Counted from the stretch's first letter, positions 7,613 to 16,734 are shown. The stretch: DNA of 44,792 bases from Comamonas sp. lk (GCA_945869165.1 CAMBNY010000016.1:1-44792), one strand, 5' to 3'. A program made the numbers and translations. The notes: generated by a model not told the origin, from the sequence alone.

Positions 7613-9565
7613 ATGACTGATTCTTTGATCGCATCGGGCGAATTCGCGCCTGAGAATACCTTTTCAACCCAAGACGGCGAGGCTTTCCAGCCGGACCACA
7701 GCGCAGCGCAGGGCATCTTGGACGATGCCGTAGCCGCTTCGGACGATGCGCAAGCGGCACCAGCGGAGCCCAACGGCTTTTTGGCACTGGATCTGGCGCC
7801 TGAGCTGATAAAAGCCTGCATGGACTTGGGCTACACCCAGCCCACACCCGTGCAAACCAAAGTTATCCCTTTGGCTTTGCCCACGGAAGGCGCCGACAAT
7901 GGCGCGAAAAAATACATCGATCTGATGGTGTCCAGCCAAACCGGTAGCGGCAAGACCGCCGCGTTTTTGCTCCCGGTATTGCATACCTTGCTCAAGCAAA
8001 TGGCACAGGCTGAAGCCGATGAGCGCCAGGCCTACGAAGACGCCGTGGCGCAAGCCGCTGCCAATGGTGAAGCGCCTCCGAAGCGCCCCAAGCGCAAAGA
8101 CCCAACCAATACGCGCAATTTCAAAGCCCCTACGCCCGGCGCACTGATCGTGTGCCCCACCCGCGAACTGGCCCAGCAAGTTGCCCATGACGCGATCGAT
8201 CTGGTGCAGCACTGCCGTGGTCTGCGCGTTGCCAATATCGTCGGCGGCATGCCTTACCAGTTGCAAATTGCTAAGCTGCAAAACGCTAATTTGGTAGTGG
8301 CTACGCCAGGGCGTTTGCTGGACTTGCAGCGCTCTATGCAAATCAAGTTAGACCAAGTGCAATTTTTGGTGGTGGACGAGGCCGATCGCATGCTCGACCT
8401 GGGCTTCTCGGACGACCTAGCAGAGATCAACCAGCTCACCATCGACCGCAAACAAACCATGATGTTCAGCGCCACCTTTGCGCCGCGCATCCAGCAATTG
8501 GCGGCCCGCGTGATGCGCGAACCCCAGCGCGTGAGCATCGATAACCCGCAGGAAAAACACGTCAACATCAAGCAGGTGTTGTACTGGGCCGATAACGCCC
8601 AGCACAAGCGCAAGCTGCTGGACCACTGGCTGCGCGACACTGGTATCAACCAGGCCATTGTGTTTGCCAGTACGCAGATTGAATGTGATGGCCTTGCCAA
8701 CGACCTGCAGCAAGACGGCTTTGATGCGGTGGCCTTGCACGGCGCGCTCAGCCAAGGCCTGCGCAACCGTCGCTTGATGGCGCTGCGCCAGGGCCAGGTG
8801 CAGATTTTGGTGGCGACCGATGTAGCCGCGCGCGGCATCGACGTGCCCACGATTACCCATGTGTTTAACTTTGGCCTACCGATGAAGGCCGAGGATTACA
8901 CCCACCGCATTGGCCGTACCGGCCGGGCTGGGCGTGACGGTTTGGCGATCACCTTTGCCGAATTGCGCGACCGCCGCAAGATTTTTGATATCGAGGCCTA
9001 CACCCGCCAGCCGATCAAGGCCGAAGTGGTAGCCGGTTTAGAGCCCAAGCAACGCATTCCCGAAGCGCCTCGCCCAGGTTTTGCCGCGCGCGATGGTGGT
9101 GGTGGCCGCGATGCACGTGGCCCGAGCCGTGGCTTTGCCGGTCCGCGTGAAGGCGGCTTTGGTGGCGGCGACCGCCGTGGCGGTTTTGCCGATGCCGGTA
9201 CCCGCGAATTCCGTGGCGCGGCCCGCGAAGGCTTTAGCTACGAGCGCAAAGGCGGCTTTAATGACCGCTTTGCAGGTCAAGGCGCACCGCGTGGCGACTT
9301 TGCCCCGCGCCGCGATTTCGCGCCTCGTGCGGATGCCGGTGCACCGCGCGGTGACTTCGCGCCACGCCGTGATTTCGCGCCCCGCGCCGATGCCGGTGCC
9401 CCGCGTGCAGACTTTGCCCCGCGCAAAGATTTTGCGCCTCGTGCAGACTTTGCTCCGAGAAAGCCAGCACCTGGCAAGCCTGCAGGCTTTGCCAAACCCG
9501 GTAACGGCGGCAAAGTGTTTGTGCCGCGTGATGCGAAAAAGCGCCCTGCGCGCAGTGCAACTTAA
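7613..9565 (+). CDS. DEAD-box RNA helicase, RhlE type
   Basis: ATP-dependent RNA helicase acting in ribosome assembly and RNA decay. All core motifs are present: Q-motif region near residues 57-82, motif I SSQTGSGKT (107-115), PTRELAQQ (182-189), TPGRL (231-235), DEAD (255-258), SAT (286-288) and HRIGRTGR (431-438). An extra charged insert lies between motifs I and Ia (about 131-172). After residue 484 a low-complexity Arg/Gly/Phe/Asp-rich tail follows, with tandem 19-residue repeats, typical of RNA-binding tails. ATG 7613 (650 aa) is chosen over a TTG at 7565, which lies inside a leader hairpin. A strong terminator follows. Confidence 0.95.
   Translation: MTDSLIASGEFAPENTFSTQDGEAFQPDHSAAQGILDDAVAASDDAQAAPAEPNGFLALDLAPELIKACMDLGYTQPTPVQTKVIPLALPTEGADNGAKKYIDLMVSSQTGSGKTAAFLLPVLHTLLKQMAQAEADERQAYEDAVAQAAANGEAPPKRPKRKDPTNTRNFKAPTPGALIVCPTRELAQQVAHDAIDLVQHCRGLRVANIVGGMPYQLQIAKLQNANLVVATPGRLLDLQRSMQIKLDQVQFLVVDEADRMLDLGFSDDLAEINQLTIDRKQTMMFSATFAPRIQQLAARVMREPQRVSIDNPQEKHVNIKQVLYWADNAQHKRKLLDHWLRDTGINQAIVFASTQIECDGLANDLQQDGFDAVALHGALSQGLRNRRLMALRQGQVQILVATDVAARGIDVPTITHVFNFGLPMKAEDYTHRIGRTGRAGRDGLAITFAELRDRRKIFDIEAYTRQPIKAEVVAGLEPKQRIPEAPRPGFAARDGGGGRDARGPSRGFAGPREGGFGGGDRRGGFADAGTREFRGAAREGFSYERKGGFNDRFAGQGAPRGDFAPRRDFAPRADAGAPRGDFAPRRDFAPRADAGAPRADFAPRKDFAPRADFAPRKPAPGKPAGFAKPGNGGKVFVPRDAKKRPARSAT
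9284..9463 (+). repeat. 57-bp tandem repeats in the helicase tail
   Basis: Two full 57-bp units (9284-9340, 9341-9397) and a degenerate partial unit encode copies of APRGDFAPRRDFAPRADAG. Third-codon positions differ between copies, so the repeat is kept at the protein level and is not a fresh DNA duplication. It is coding and in frame, not a CRISPR. Confidence 0.85.
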
Positions 9566-9615
9566 ATAACTTGCGCAAGCGCCTTGCGGGGCTGCGCCAG
9601 CATGGGGATATTTAG

Positions 9616-9648
9616 ACAATGGCCGCATTTATTGCGGCCATTGTTTTG
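9616..9648 (+). terminator. terminator after the helicase gene
   Basis: ACAATGGCCGC (9616-9626) and GCGGCCATTGT (9634-9644) form a perfect 11-bp stem with a 7-base loop, followed by TTTTG. On the minus strand the arm is followed by CTAAATAT, so it may be partly bidirectional and also serve the leftward cupin gene. Confidence 0.85.
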
Positions 9649-9757
9649 TGGCAACAAGCGCCTGCCAGCGCATTGTGAATGGGGCTTAGCAATCAAGCGC
9701 AGATCGCGCGTGGCGCAACGGGCTGCAGTGACCCTCACTTAGATGATGGACTGGGGC

Positions 9758-10129
9758 TTATTCCAAAATCGTTTCAGCGCTGGCAATATGAACAGCGAGC
9801 AGGCAACCGTTTGGCGTGTAGGAACTGTGCTCGGTACCGCTGCGCAACCATACCAAATCCCCTTTGCGGTAGTGGGTTCCGTCGTTATCGATGAGCTCAC
9901 CTTCGAGAATGAGAAATTGTTCATTTCCATTGTGTGCATGGGGTCGGGTGCTCAGACCCGCTGGCATGCGGTAGACATGAAATCCAATGCCTAATGGCAA
10001 TCCCGAATCCAATTGCAATATGGCGTCGCCATCGGAACGTCCATCTGGGTACACAAAGGGTGTGAAAGACGCTTCAAAGATATTGGCAACGCGCCTATCG
10101 CCGGCTTTGATCGATTGAATGGGTGTCAT
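9758..10129 (-). CDS. cupin-domain protein
   Basis: A 123-residue single cupin. Motif 1 is seen as RPHAHNGNEQFLILEGEL, with two His and one Glu as metal ligands, and motif 2 as DLVWLRSGTEHSSYTPNG with the last His. The fold resembles the ChrR-type and quercetinase-type cupins. Substrate and metal cannot be told from sequence. It lies 86 bases downstream of the MFS gene on the same strand and is probably the last gene of that transcript, facing the helicase terminator. Confidence 0.8.
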   Translation of the reverse strand: MTPIQSIKAGDRRVANIFEASFTPFVYPDGRSDGDAILQLDSGLPLGIGFHVYRMPAGLSTRPHAHNGNEQFLILEGELIDNDGTHYRKGDLVWLRSGTEHSSYTPNGCLLAVHIASAETILE

Positions 10130-10215
10130 GGATGCTTCACTTTTTTCATTGGGGTGGCTAAAGGTGTCTCAGGCGACAGCAAGCCCACAGTTTATGGCGC
10201 TTGGCGATAGGCGCT

Positions 10216-11400
10216 TCAAAAAACCGTCGGTAGCTTAGACCCATCTTGGCTTAGATTTCCTACAGTGAGTGCCAAGGCCAGGCCAGCCAGCGCGATAGAT
10301 CCCCATAGCGCAAAAGTGTAATGCCCGGTCGCATCGTACAAGGACCCCGCCACCGCAGGGGCAAGCAGTCCTGCCATTCCCCAAGCTGAGAATATGCGGC
10401 CGAAGACGGCGTTGAATGCAGCGTCACCGTAAAGCTTGCGCACGATGACCGGTATTGCGGAGATCAATGCACCGTAGGCTATCCCACATAAAAGTAGCAA
10501 AGTCAAAACCAGGTCGGGCTCGGACGCCAGAATTAATCCTGCGTGGGCAAACAGAGAGAGCAAGATTGGCATCATCAATGCGATGCGTGCACCGACCCGC
10601 TGCATCCAAGTTCCGCCGAATATGCTACCGGCAATGCTGCCTAAGGCCATCAAGATAGGGGCCCAAGAGGCCTCTTGCACGGACGCACCGGCCTGGCTAG
10701 CAATAGCGGGGCCGTGTGCGATGGCCATTAATCCACCGCTGACTCCCAAAAAGTAAATTAACCACAATCGCGCCACAGTTTTAATTGACGTGGGCACTTT
10801 GGCATCCAGCTTAGTTTCCGTCGCCAAGCCTTCCACGGCGGGCTGCAACAGGCAGCCTGCCAGCAGTGAGGCAGCCACGAGATGGGCGGCTAGCAACACC
10901 AAGGCACTTGCGCTGCCGTCTTGCGTTGCAATGGGGCTTAGCACATAGGAATACGCAGCGGCACCAGCCCCGTAGGCAGCGGTAGCTAGGCCAACCGTCA
11001 GCCCACTTTGCGCGGGTGCTGCGGCGGCTGCTTGCTCCAAAGTAATGCTGTAGGCAACACCATTACAAAAACCGAAGACCAGGCCGTATCCGAGCAAGCA
11101 ACTGTAGAGTCCAGGCCCATAGGCGGCTAGTAGCAAACCACAGGAACCAATAAGGCCGCTGGCAAACGTTAACAGTCTTTGGGAGCCACGCGACCCAAAA
11201 TAGCGGCTGGTATAGACGCCCCCTGTCAAACTTGCGATGGCCAAGGAATAAACCAGGCTCACGCTGGCACGATCCGATTGCAAGCTGATCTGCAAGGGCG
11301 CAAGCAAAACACCAAACGCGTGAATGGACCCAAATACGAAACTCAGCAATAGGGCGCCGGACAAGGTGCGGATGTCAAAGCCTTGGGTGCGCGCAGTCAA
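10216..11400 (-). CDS. MFS transporter
   Basis: A 394-residue protein with about twelve hydrophobic segments and the Major Facilitator layout. The first helix contains GALLLSFVFGSIHAFGVLL, and a loop has RYFGSRGSQR in the motif A position. It resembles monocarboxylate/oxalate-formate (OFA-like) carriers, but the substrate is not readable. The only in-frame start is TTG 11400 (MTARTQGFDI) with AGGT 7 bases upstream. The preceding small membrane gene ends 24 bases earlier in the same frame. It probably forms an operon with that gene and the cupin. Confidence 0.85.
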   Translation of the reverse strand: MTARTQGFDIRTLSGALLLSFVFGSIHAFGVLLAPLQISLQSDRASVSLVYSLAIASLTGGVYTSRYFGSRGSQRLLTFASGLIGSCGLLLAAYGPGLYSCLLGYGLVFGFCNGVAYSITLEQAAAAAPAQSGLTVGLATAAYGAGAAAYSYVLSPIATQDGSASALVLLAAHLVAASLLAGCLLQPAVEGLATETKLDAKVPTSIKTVARLWLIYFLGVSGGLMAIAHGPAIASQAGASVQEASWAPILMALGSIAGSIFGGTWMQRVGARIALMMPILLSLFAHAGLILASEPDLVLTLLLLCGIAYGALISAIPVIVRKLYGDAAFNAVFGRIFSAWGMAGLLAPAVAGSLYDATGHYTFALWGSIALAGLALALTVGNLSQDGSKLPTVF

Positions 11401-11424
11401 GTCATGACCTATCAGTCCTGCGCA

Positions 11425-11736
11425 TTAGGATTGCGCCTGACGGTTTTGCTTTGTAATCTCTTTTCTTGCAGAAAAAACAAACTCCGCTCGGCGTATACGA
11501 GTACCTTGGTAAGCGTCAATAGCCGCAACCATCCAGATAAAGAATAATCCTGCAGGATGCACTAGGAACCAACGCCGCGCGGGATAAGCGCGTGCTGCGC
11601 ATACGCTGGCCGGTATCAGGGTCATGCTGACCCAGCCAAAGAGTACCGCAAAAAACGAAAAGCAATGGCGCGCTGCGGCATCTTTTTTTGCAACTGACCA
11701 CCCGAAGGAAGCAAGAAGCCCACTACCAAGATACAT
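11425..11736 (-). CDS. small membrane protein of unknown function, possibly frameshifted
   Basis: A 103-residue protein with two or three hydrophobic stretches (HCFSFFAVLFGWVSMTLIPA, LVHPAGLFFIWMVAA) and a basic tail. I do not recognise the family. Its ATG (CGATGT) has no Shine-Dalgarno. A better-placed ATG at 11774, overlapping the stop of the upstream frame as ATGA, gives MTEAFPAKPPHPR in another frame. A single-base shift near 11737 would join that peptide to this ORF just before its first membrane segment. The gene may therefore be frameshifted or start upstream. It is followed by the MFS gene 24 bases on. Confidence 0.45.
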   Translation of the reverse strand: MYLGSGLLASFGWSVAKKDAAARHCFSFFAVLFGWVSMTLIPASVCAARAYPARRWFLVHPAGLFFIWMVAAIDAYQGTRIRRAEFVFSARKEITKQNRQAQS

Positions 11737-11770
11737 CGAGGATGTGGTGGCTTAGCTGGAAAAGCTTCAG

Positions 11771-11905
11771 TCATGTGGGCTCCAAAATTTTAATTATGTT
11801 CGCCAAGGTGCTCAGTTTGGTTTCCAGAAATTCCGCCGGCACTTGCAATTGACCAAAGTGGCTGTTGCGCAGCACTATGCAATGGACCGGACTTGATTGC
11901 GCGAT
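11771..11905 (-). pseudogene. possible 3' remnant of a lost gene
   Basis: A 44-codon open stretch on the minus strand reads like a protein C-terminus (HFGQLQVPAEFLETKLSTLA) and ends TGA, overlapping an ATG as ATGA, the usual link between operon genes. Its 5' part is gone: an in-frame stop lies at 11906-11908, and no coding sequence is seen on to 12028. I do not recognise the family. It suggests that the MFS operon once had an upstream gene, truncated where the methylamine island joins. Confidence 0.3.
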
Positions 11906-12028
11906 TTATAGCAAGTAGCGCATTCCGTCAGGCCGTAGCGCGAGGTACTTGGTATAGGGATCCTTTAGCATTTCATGCCGGTAAGCTAGGTCGCGCGATG
12001 GAGAGAATCTGCTGGGTAGGGCCCGCGC

Positions 12029-13954
12029 TTAGGAACGCGGGCGGGTCTTGTCGGGGTCGTAATGGGGAAAACGCACTACCTCGGCGGCAAAGCGCTTTTG
12101 CTGACCGTCCAGCTTACCGATTTCTAAGGCAGTGCCGTTCGCACTGTGATGCACGTCCACACGGGCCAGCGCAATGGTTTTACCCAGCAGGGGTGATCGC
12201 ATACCCGAGGTGACTACGCCGACCTGCGCGCGCCCGGCGTACACGCTATCGCCGTGACCCACGGCCTCGGTGCTACCAATGTCCAGCCCCACCAGCTTAT
12301 GCGCCGGGTTGTCTTTGCGCCGCTGTAGCGCCGCGCGGCCGATGAAGTCGTCGGTTTTGCCTTTGAGCGGAACCGTGAAGCCGATGCCCGCTTCGAACGG
12401 ATCGGTCTGGTCCGAGAACTCATACGCCGCAAAAATTAGCCCGGCTTCGATGCGCACCAAGTCCAGTGCATCCAGACCCATGGGCATCAGTCCATGCGGC
12501 TGCCCGGCGGCCATGACAGCATCAAATACAGCGCAGGCATCACGCGGGTGGCACCAGACCTCGTAGCCCAGTTCGCCGGTGTAGCCGGTACGCGAAACCA
12601 TGAGCGGCGGGCCGTTGGCGTCACCCAGACGGCCCACGGTGAAGCGGAACCACTCCAGCTCGGCCAGCGTGGGCTGGTGCGGCGGTGTCCAGATGATGGG
12701 CGCAAGCACGGCACGGCTGGCCGGACCTTGCACGGCAAGGTTATGCAGCTGATCCGTGGAGTTGCGTATGAGGACTTGTAAGCCCAGGGCTTTGGCCTGG
12801 TCTTGCAGCCACACGCCGCCAAAGTCGTCGCCGCCGATCCAGCGGAAGTTGTCGCGGCCTAGGCGCAGCAGGGTGCCGTCGTCAAGCATGCCACCATGCG
12901 GGTAGCACAGGGCTGAATACACGACCTGCCCAATGCCGAGCTTCTTCACATCCCGCGTCAGGCAATGTTGCAACAGGGTCTCGGCGTCGGGCCCGGTGAC
13001 TTCAATTTTGCGCAAGGCCGACAAATCAATCAGCACCGCTTTTTCACGGCAAGCCCAGTACTCGGCAATCGGGTCGCTCTTGGCGTAGCTACGCGCCAGC
13101 CAGAAGCCTTTGTATTCGACGAAGTTACGGGTCAGCGCCGAGGTGCGGGGATGGAATGCGGACTGTCTGCTCATGGTGGGCTCCGATGCGGGCGTAAGCC
13201 GGTGCGCAATACTGGTGGGAAAGGCGTGGCCCGCGTCGAACACGCGCACCAGAATGTCCGTGGGGTTCCAGCCATTGGCCGGGCTGGTGTCGTCAGGGCA
13301 GGCGGAGGACACGCAGACCAGATCGGTCAAGGCCCGCAGCAGCACGTAGTCGCCGGGGCGCGACCAGGGCTCGTCCGAACCCACCACGCCGTGGGCGTCG
13401 ATGAAAGTGTTAAAGAAAAAATTGATCGCCATCCAGCCGCGCCGACCGCTAATGCCGAAGCCCTCCAGGGCCAAGTTGAAGTTGTCGCTGCAATTGTTGT
13501 GGCCGGGATAGCCCAGGTCGTCGTAGTACTTGGCGGCGCAGGCCATCGCAAAAGCATCGTGGCGGCCTACCGTGTCTTGCACCACTTCAATCAGCGCCGT
13601 CATGTCCTGGTCGTAGTACTTGGCATGCAGGCCCGGCATGGGGTAGGAGTGCCCCATCAGGGTGCGGGTGGTGGTCACGTCCAGCGGCAGTTGCAAACCT
13701 TGATCCAGCTTGGCCTGCGAGAAGCACTGAAAGTCTGTGCATTGTTTGCCGTCGACATCGATGATCTGGATGTACTGTCCGGCCTTGACCGCGTAAGCGC
13801 GGGCAGTGGCGTTTTTTACCAGCAGGTCTTGTAAGGGCTCAAGGCCGTCAAACTGCCGCTGCGCGTGGGCACGGCTTGCCGACCCCTGGTCGGCTTCCAA
13901 AGCGCTTTGAGAGAGCGACCCGTCTTCAGCCATGCGTGCCACAGTTACTCCCAT
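12029..13954 (-). CDS. tdm: trimethylamine N-oxide demethylase (DUF1989-GcvT fusion)
   Basis: Predicted to split TMAO into dimethylamine and formaldehyde, with the formaldehyde passed to tetrahydrofolate. The 641-residue protein has an N-terminal DUF1989 domain (about 40-255) with candidate metal-site cysteines in QCTDFQCF (Cys72, Cys77), GHNNCSDNF (Cys155) and VSSACPDD (Cys219). A GcvT-type folate-binding domain follows (about 270-635), with VSRTGYTGELGYEVW and a C-terminal barrel. This is the architecture known for Tdm of Methylocella. It lies 56 bases after tmm on the same strand, which strongly supports the call. The start may be ATG 13954 or GTG 13942, the latter with GGGAG 5 bases upstream. 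A different DUF1989-GcvT demethylase remains possible. Confidence 0.85.
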   Translation of the reverse strand: MGVTVARMAEDGSLSQSALEADQGSASRAHAQRQFDGLEPLQDLLVKNATARAYAVKAGQYIQIIDVDGKQCTDFQCFSQAKLDQGLQLPLDVTTTRTLMGHSYPMPGLHAKYYDQDMTALIEVVQDTVGRHDAFAMACAAKYYDDLGYPGHNNCSDNFNLALEGFGISGRRGWMAINFFFNTFIDAHGVVGSDEPWSRPGDYVLLRALTDLVCVSSACPDDTSPANGWNPTDILVRVFDAGHAFPTSIAHRLTPASEPTMSRQSAFHPRTSALTRNFVEYKGFWLARSYAKSDPIAEYWACREKAVLIDLSALRKIEVTGPDAETLLQHCLTRDVKKLGIGQVVYSALCYPHGGMLDDGTLLRLGRDNFRWIGGDDFGGVWLQDQAKALGLQVLIRNSTDQLHNLAVQGPASRAVLAPIIWTPPHQPTLAELEWFRFTVGRLGDANGPPLMVSRTGYTGELGYEVWCHPRDACAVFDAVMAAGQPHGLMPMGLDALDLVRIEAGLIFAAYEFSDQTDPFEAGIGFTVPLKGKTDDFIGRAALQRRKDNPAHKLVGLDIGSTEAVGHGDSVYAGRAQVGVVTSGMRSPLLGKTIALARVDVHHSANGTALEIGKLDGQQKRFAAEVVRFPHYDPDKTRPRS

Positions 13955-14010
13955 TCATTGAGGGTGGCGCGCCAAAAGGCGGGCCGCCGGATGCCCTGCC
14001 TTCTAGGGCT

Positions 14011-15348
14011 TTAGCGCAAGTAGGCTTGCATGGAATCATCGAGCGCGTCTTTCCATGGCGTATGGTGCGGAGGCGCCATTGTTCCGGTAATCAGTGATTT
14101 GTAGCTGTTATCGCGAAAGCCCATGATGTTTTCTACTTTGTGCTGTTTCCATGCAAAAAACGCCTCGTTCATGCCCTTGATATCAAAGTCTGGGTAATCT
14201 GTGAGGTCTACCAAGGATTGCACGTAGGCGCCTTGGTATTCAATGGCTTCATGCGAGTCGGCCAGCGCCGCTTCACGGTCTGCCCAGGCCTGTCCGTCGG
14301 CCTGCATGGACGGCAAATCAGGCAGCGCGATGCGGCCCATCATCACATCACGTGCAAACCACGCCTGTGCGTCAAACATATTGAAGGTGTACCACTGGTC
14401 TTGCATACCCAAATAAAACAGCTTAGGGTTAGCCTCCCAAGCGACGCCCCGGTACAAGTTGCGCGGCCAAAGGCGATTGTTGGTTTGTAGACGCAAGGTA
14501 TCGGGCAGGAAAGAAAAATGGTGCAGATAACCGGTGCACAAAATCACCGCATCCACTTCTTTGCTGCTTCCGTCTTTGAAGTGCGCCACCTTGCCGACCA
14601 GTTTTTGCAGCAGGGGTTTTTCTTCCCAGTTGGCCGGCCAGTCGTAGCCCATGGGGTTGGTACGGTGGCTGACCGTGACCGATTTGCAGCCGTATTTCCA
14701 GCATTGGGAGCCGATGTCCTCGGCCGAATAACTGGTGCCGATGATCAGAATATCTTTGTCGACAAACTCGACCGCGTCGCGGAAATCATGGGCATGCAAA
14801 ACCCGGCCGGGGAAGTCTTCAAAGCCGGGAAAATGGGGCACGTTGGGTGTGGAAAAGTGGCCGTTGGCGACCACGACAAAGTCGAATTGCTCGGTGTAGG
14901 TCCGGTTGCCCACCAGGTCATGGACCGTGACATCGAACAACTGGGTCTTGTCATCAAAGGTGACGCTGCGCACCGGCGTGCGAAAGCGGATCCAGGGGCG
15001 CACCTTGGCTTTATTGACGCGGCCTTCGATGTAATCAAACATCACGGCGCGCGGCGGGTAAGAGGCGATTTGGCGCCCGAAATGCTCTTCGAAGCTGTAA
15101 TCGGAAAACTCCAGCCCCTCTTTGGGGCCGTTGCTCCATAAATAGCGGTACATCGAGCCGTGCACCGGCTCGCCGTATTCATCCAAGCCAGTGCGCCAGG
15201 TGTAATTCCACAAGCCGCCCCAGTTGTCTTGCTTTTCGAAGCACACGACTTCGGGGATCTCAGCCCCTTTGCTTGCTGCCGACTGAAATGCCCTCAGCTG
15301 AGCCAGCCCCGAAGGACCTGCGCCAATGACTGCTACACGTTTTTTCAT
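14011..15348 (-). CDS. tmm: trimethylamine monooxygenase (flavin-containing)
   Basis: NADPH- and FAD-dependent monooxygenase that oxidises trimethylamine to TMAO. The 445-residue protein starts [17 protein letters not shown]; the FAD motif GAGPSG is at 9-14, the flavin-monooxygenase signature [11 protein letters not shown] at 179-189, and the NADPH motif GTSYSAED at 204-211. Tyr207 falls in the position of the substrate-gating Tyr207 I recall from the Roseovarius enzyme. Stretches such as [10 protein letters not shown] and [15 protein letters not shown] closely follow marine Tmm proteins. ATG 15348 is chosen over an upstream start in the same frame because the FAD motif follows directly. It is divergent from dmmD and upstream of tdm. 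Confidence 0.95.
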   Translation of the reverse strand: MKKRVAVIGAGPSGLAQLRAFQSAASKGAEIPEVVCFEKQDNWGGLWNYTWRTGLDEYGEPVHGSMYRYLWSNGPKEGLEFSDYSFEEHFGRQIASYPPRAVMFDYIEGRVNKAKVRPWIRFRTPVRSVTFDDKTQLFDVTVHDLVGNRTYTEQFDFVVVANGHFSTPNVPHFPGFEDFPGRVLHAHDFRDAVEFVDKDILIIGTSYSAEDIGSQCWKYGCKSVTVSHRTNPMGYDWPANWEEKPLLQKLVGKVAHFKDGSSKEVDAVILCTGYLHHFSFLPDTLRLQTNNRLWPRNLYRGVAWEANPKLFYLGMQDQWYTFNMFDAQAWFARDVMMGRIALPDLPSMQADGQAWADREAALADSHEAIEYQGAYVQSLVDLTDYPDFDIKGMNEAFFAWKQHKVENIMGFRDNSYKSLITGTMAPPHHTPWKDALDDSMQAYLR

Positions 15349-15555
15349 AATGCGAATCTCAAAATTGAATGTAAAAAACTGAAGTTGCGAAGCCATTGGT
15401 ATCCGGCGATGCCTCGAACCATTTACGAGGGTATTCACCTAAGCCCATACTCCGCAAAGTCAACATAATCGGGTATAGTGAAATTTAGTTGCACACAGGT
15501 AACTAAGCGTGCAGCGGCATCGTATCGCAAATTCTTAGCAATTGAAAGGAAATTT
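15349..15555 (+). promoter_or_regulatory. divergent control region between tmm and dmmD
   Basis: These 207 bases must carry promoters for both arms of the methylamine island. On the plus strand TATAGT (15474-15479) is a -10 candidate without a good -35. On the minus strand TTGACT (15463-15458) is a -35 candidate. dmmD has the Shine-Dalgarno GAAAGGA. No regulator gene lies in the island, so any specific control comes from elsewhere. Confidence 0.4.
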
Positions 15556-16689
15556 ATGACTGCCTCGTGGAGATTTTCAGTCCTGGCCGACCGTCATCGC
15601 GCGCTTGGTTCCCAGTTGGAGGATTGGAGCGGCATGGGTACCGCCTGGTCGTATTCCAAAGACGCGGACGAGGAATACATGGCGGTCCGTACCAAGGCCG
15701 GTTTGATGGACGTTTCAGGGCTGAAGAAAATCCATATCAATGGGCCGCATGCCAGCCATTTGCTCGATCGTGTAACCACGCGCAATGTGGAAAAGCTAGC
15801 CCCTGGTAAGAGTGTCTATTGCTCCATGTTGGATGAACGGGGCAAATTCATTGACGACGGCATCATCTACCGCTTCGCACCCAATTCTTTTATGTTTGTG
15901 CATGGCTCGGGGGCGGGTCATGAATCACTGGTGGCCGCCTCTACCGGCAAAGACGTATCCATCCGCTTTGACGACAACATCCACGATTTATCCTTGCAAG
16001 GCCCGCTGGCGGTTGACTTTTTGGAAAAGCATATTCCGGCGGTGCGTAAGCTGGCGTATTTTTCCCACATGCCTGCGATGTTGTACGGGCACCCGATCAC
16101 GCTCTCGCGTACCGGCTATACCGGTGAGCGGGGTTACGAGATTTTTTGCCGTGGCCAGGACGCAGGCCACATTTGGGACTCGATCTTGTCCGAAGGTGCC
16201 TCCATGGGCATCATTCCTTGCCGCTTCACGACGCTGGATATGTTGCGCACAGAGAGCTATCTGGTCTTTTTTCCTTTTGACAACTCCGAGATGTACCCCT
16301 TCGCCAACGAAGCCCCCGGCGACACGCTGTGGGAGCTGGGATTGGACTTCACCGTCAGCCCCGGCAAGCAGGGTTTCCGTGGGGCGCAAGAGCATTACCG
16401 CCTCAAGGGTAAGGAGCGCTTCAAACTGTTTGGCCTCAAGCTCGATAGCCAAGAGGCGGCCAAAGAGGGCAGCCTGGTGTTTCACGGTGACAAGCAGGTG
16501 GGGGTCGTCACCTGCCCCATGTATTCGCCCCTGAACCACTGGTCTATTGCGATTGCGCGGCTGGACGCGCCGGTGTGCGTGCAAGGCACGGCGTTGACCG
16601 TGCGTGGGCCGGGCGGTGACGTCAAGGCCATTGCCCACGAAATGCCTTTCTACGACAAGGACAAAAAGCGTCGCACTGTCCAGGATTGA
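15556..16689 (+). CDS. dmmD: GcvT-like tetrahydrofolate-dependent protein of dimethylamine oxidation
   Basis: A 377-residue aminomethyltransferase-fold protein. The folate-binding N-terminal part has MDVSGLKKIHINGPHASHLL, and the middle has LSRTGYTGERGYEIFC and FRGAQEHYRLKG, as in GcvT. It is too divergent to be the glycine-cleavage T protein and has no gcvH or gcvP neighbour. In known dmmDABC clusters a GcvT-like gene accompanies dimethylamine monooxygenase and is thought to take formaldehyde to methylene-tetrahydrofolate, which fits here. The name dmmD rests on this context. ATG 15556 has a good GAAAGGA site. A cupin gene follows 106 bases on. Confidence 0.78.
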   Translation: MTASWRFSVLADRHRALGSQLEDWSGMGTAWSYSKDADEEYMAVRTKAGLMDVSGLKKIHINGPHASHLLDRVTTRNVEKLAPGKSVYCSMLDERGKFIDDGIIYRFAPNSFMFVHGSGAGHESLVAASTGKDVSIRFDDNIHDLSLQGPLAVDFLEKHIPAVRKLAYFSHMPAMLYGHPITLSRTGYTGERGYEIFCRGQDAGHIWDSILSEGASMGIIPCRFTTLDMLRTESYLVFFPFDNSEMYPFANEAPGDTLWELGLDFTVSPGKQGFRGAQEHYRLKGKERFKLFGLKLDSQEAAKEGSLVFHGDKQVGVVTCPMYSPLNHWSIAIARLDAPVCVQGTALTVRGPGGDVKAIAHEMPFYDKDKKRRTVQD

Positions 16690-16712
16690 GCACGCTGCGC
16701 CATCAATCCCTA

Positions 16713-16734
16713 GCGCCCCGCCACAACGGGGCGC
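16713..16734 (+). promoter_or_regulatory. GC-rich hairpin between dmmD and cupin gene
   Basis: GCGCCCCG (16713-16720) and CGGGGCGC (16727-16734) form a perfect 8-bp stem around CCACAA. AAATTTG follows in place of a T-run. It may be a weak terminator or an mRNA stability element that lowers expression of the downstream genes. Confidence 0.55.

Noticed and set aside
9284..9463. possible CRISPR-like array
   Set aside because: Units are contiguous without spacers, in frame, and encode a protein repeat in the helicase tail.
12965..13834. 289-codon open frame antisense to tdm
   Set aside because: Fully covered by the DUF1989-GcvT gene, which has clear domain signatures; no ribosome site or family match.
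15556..16689. dmmD as the T protein of the glycine cleavage system
   Set aside because: No gcvH or gcvP nearby, sequence diverges from housekeeping GcvT, and the context is methylamine oxidation.
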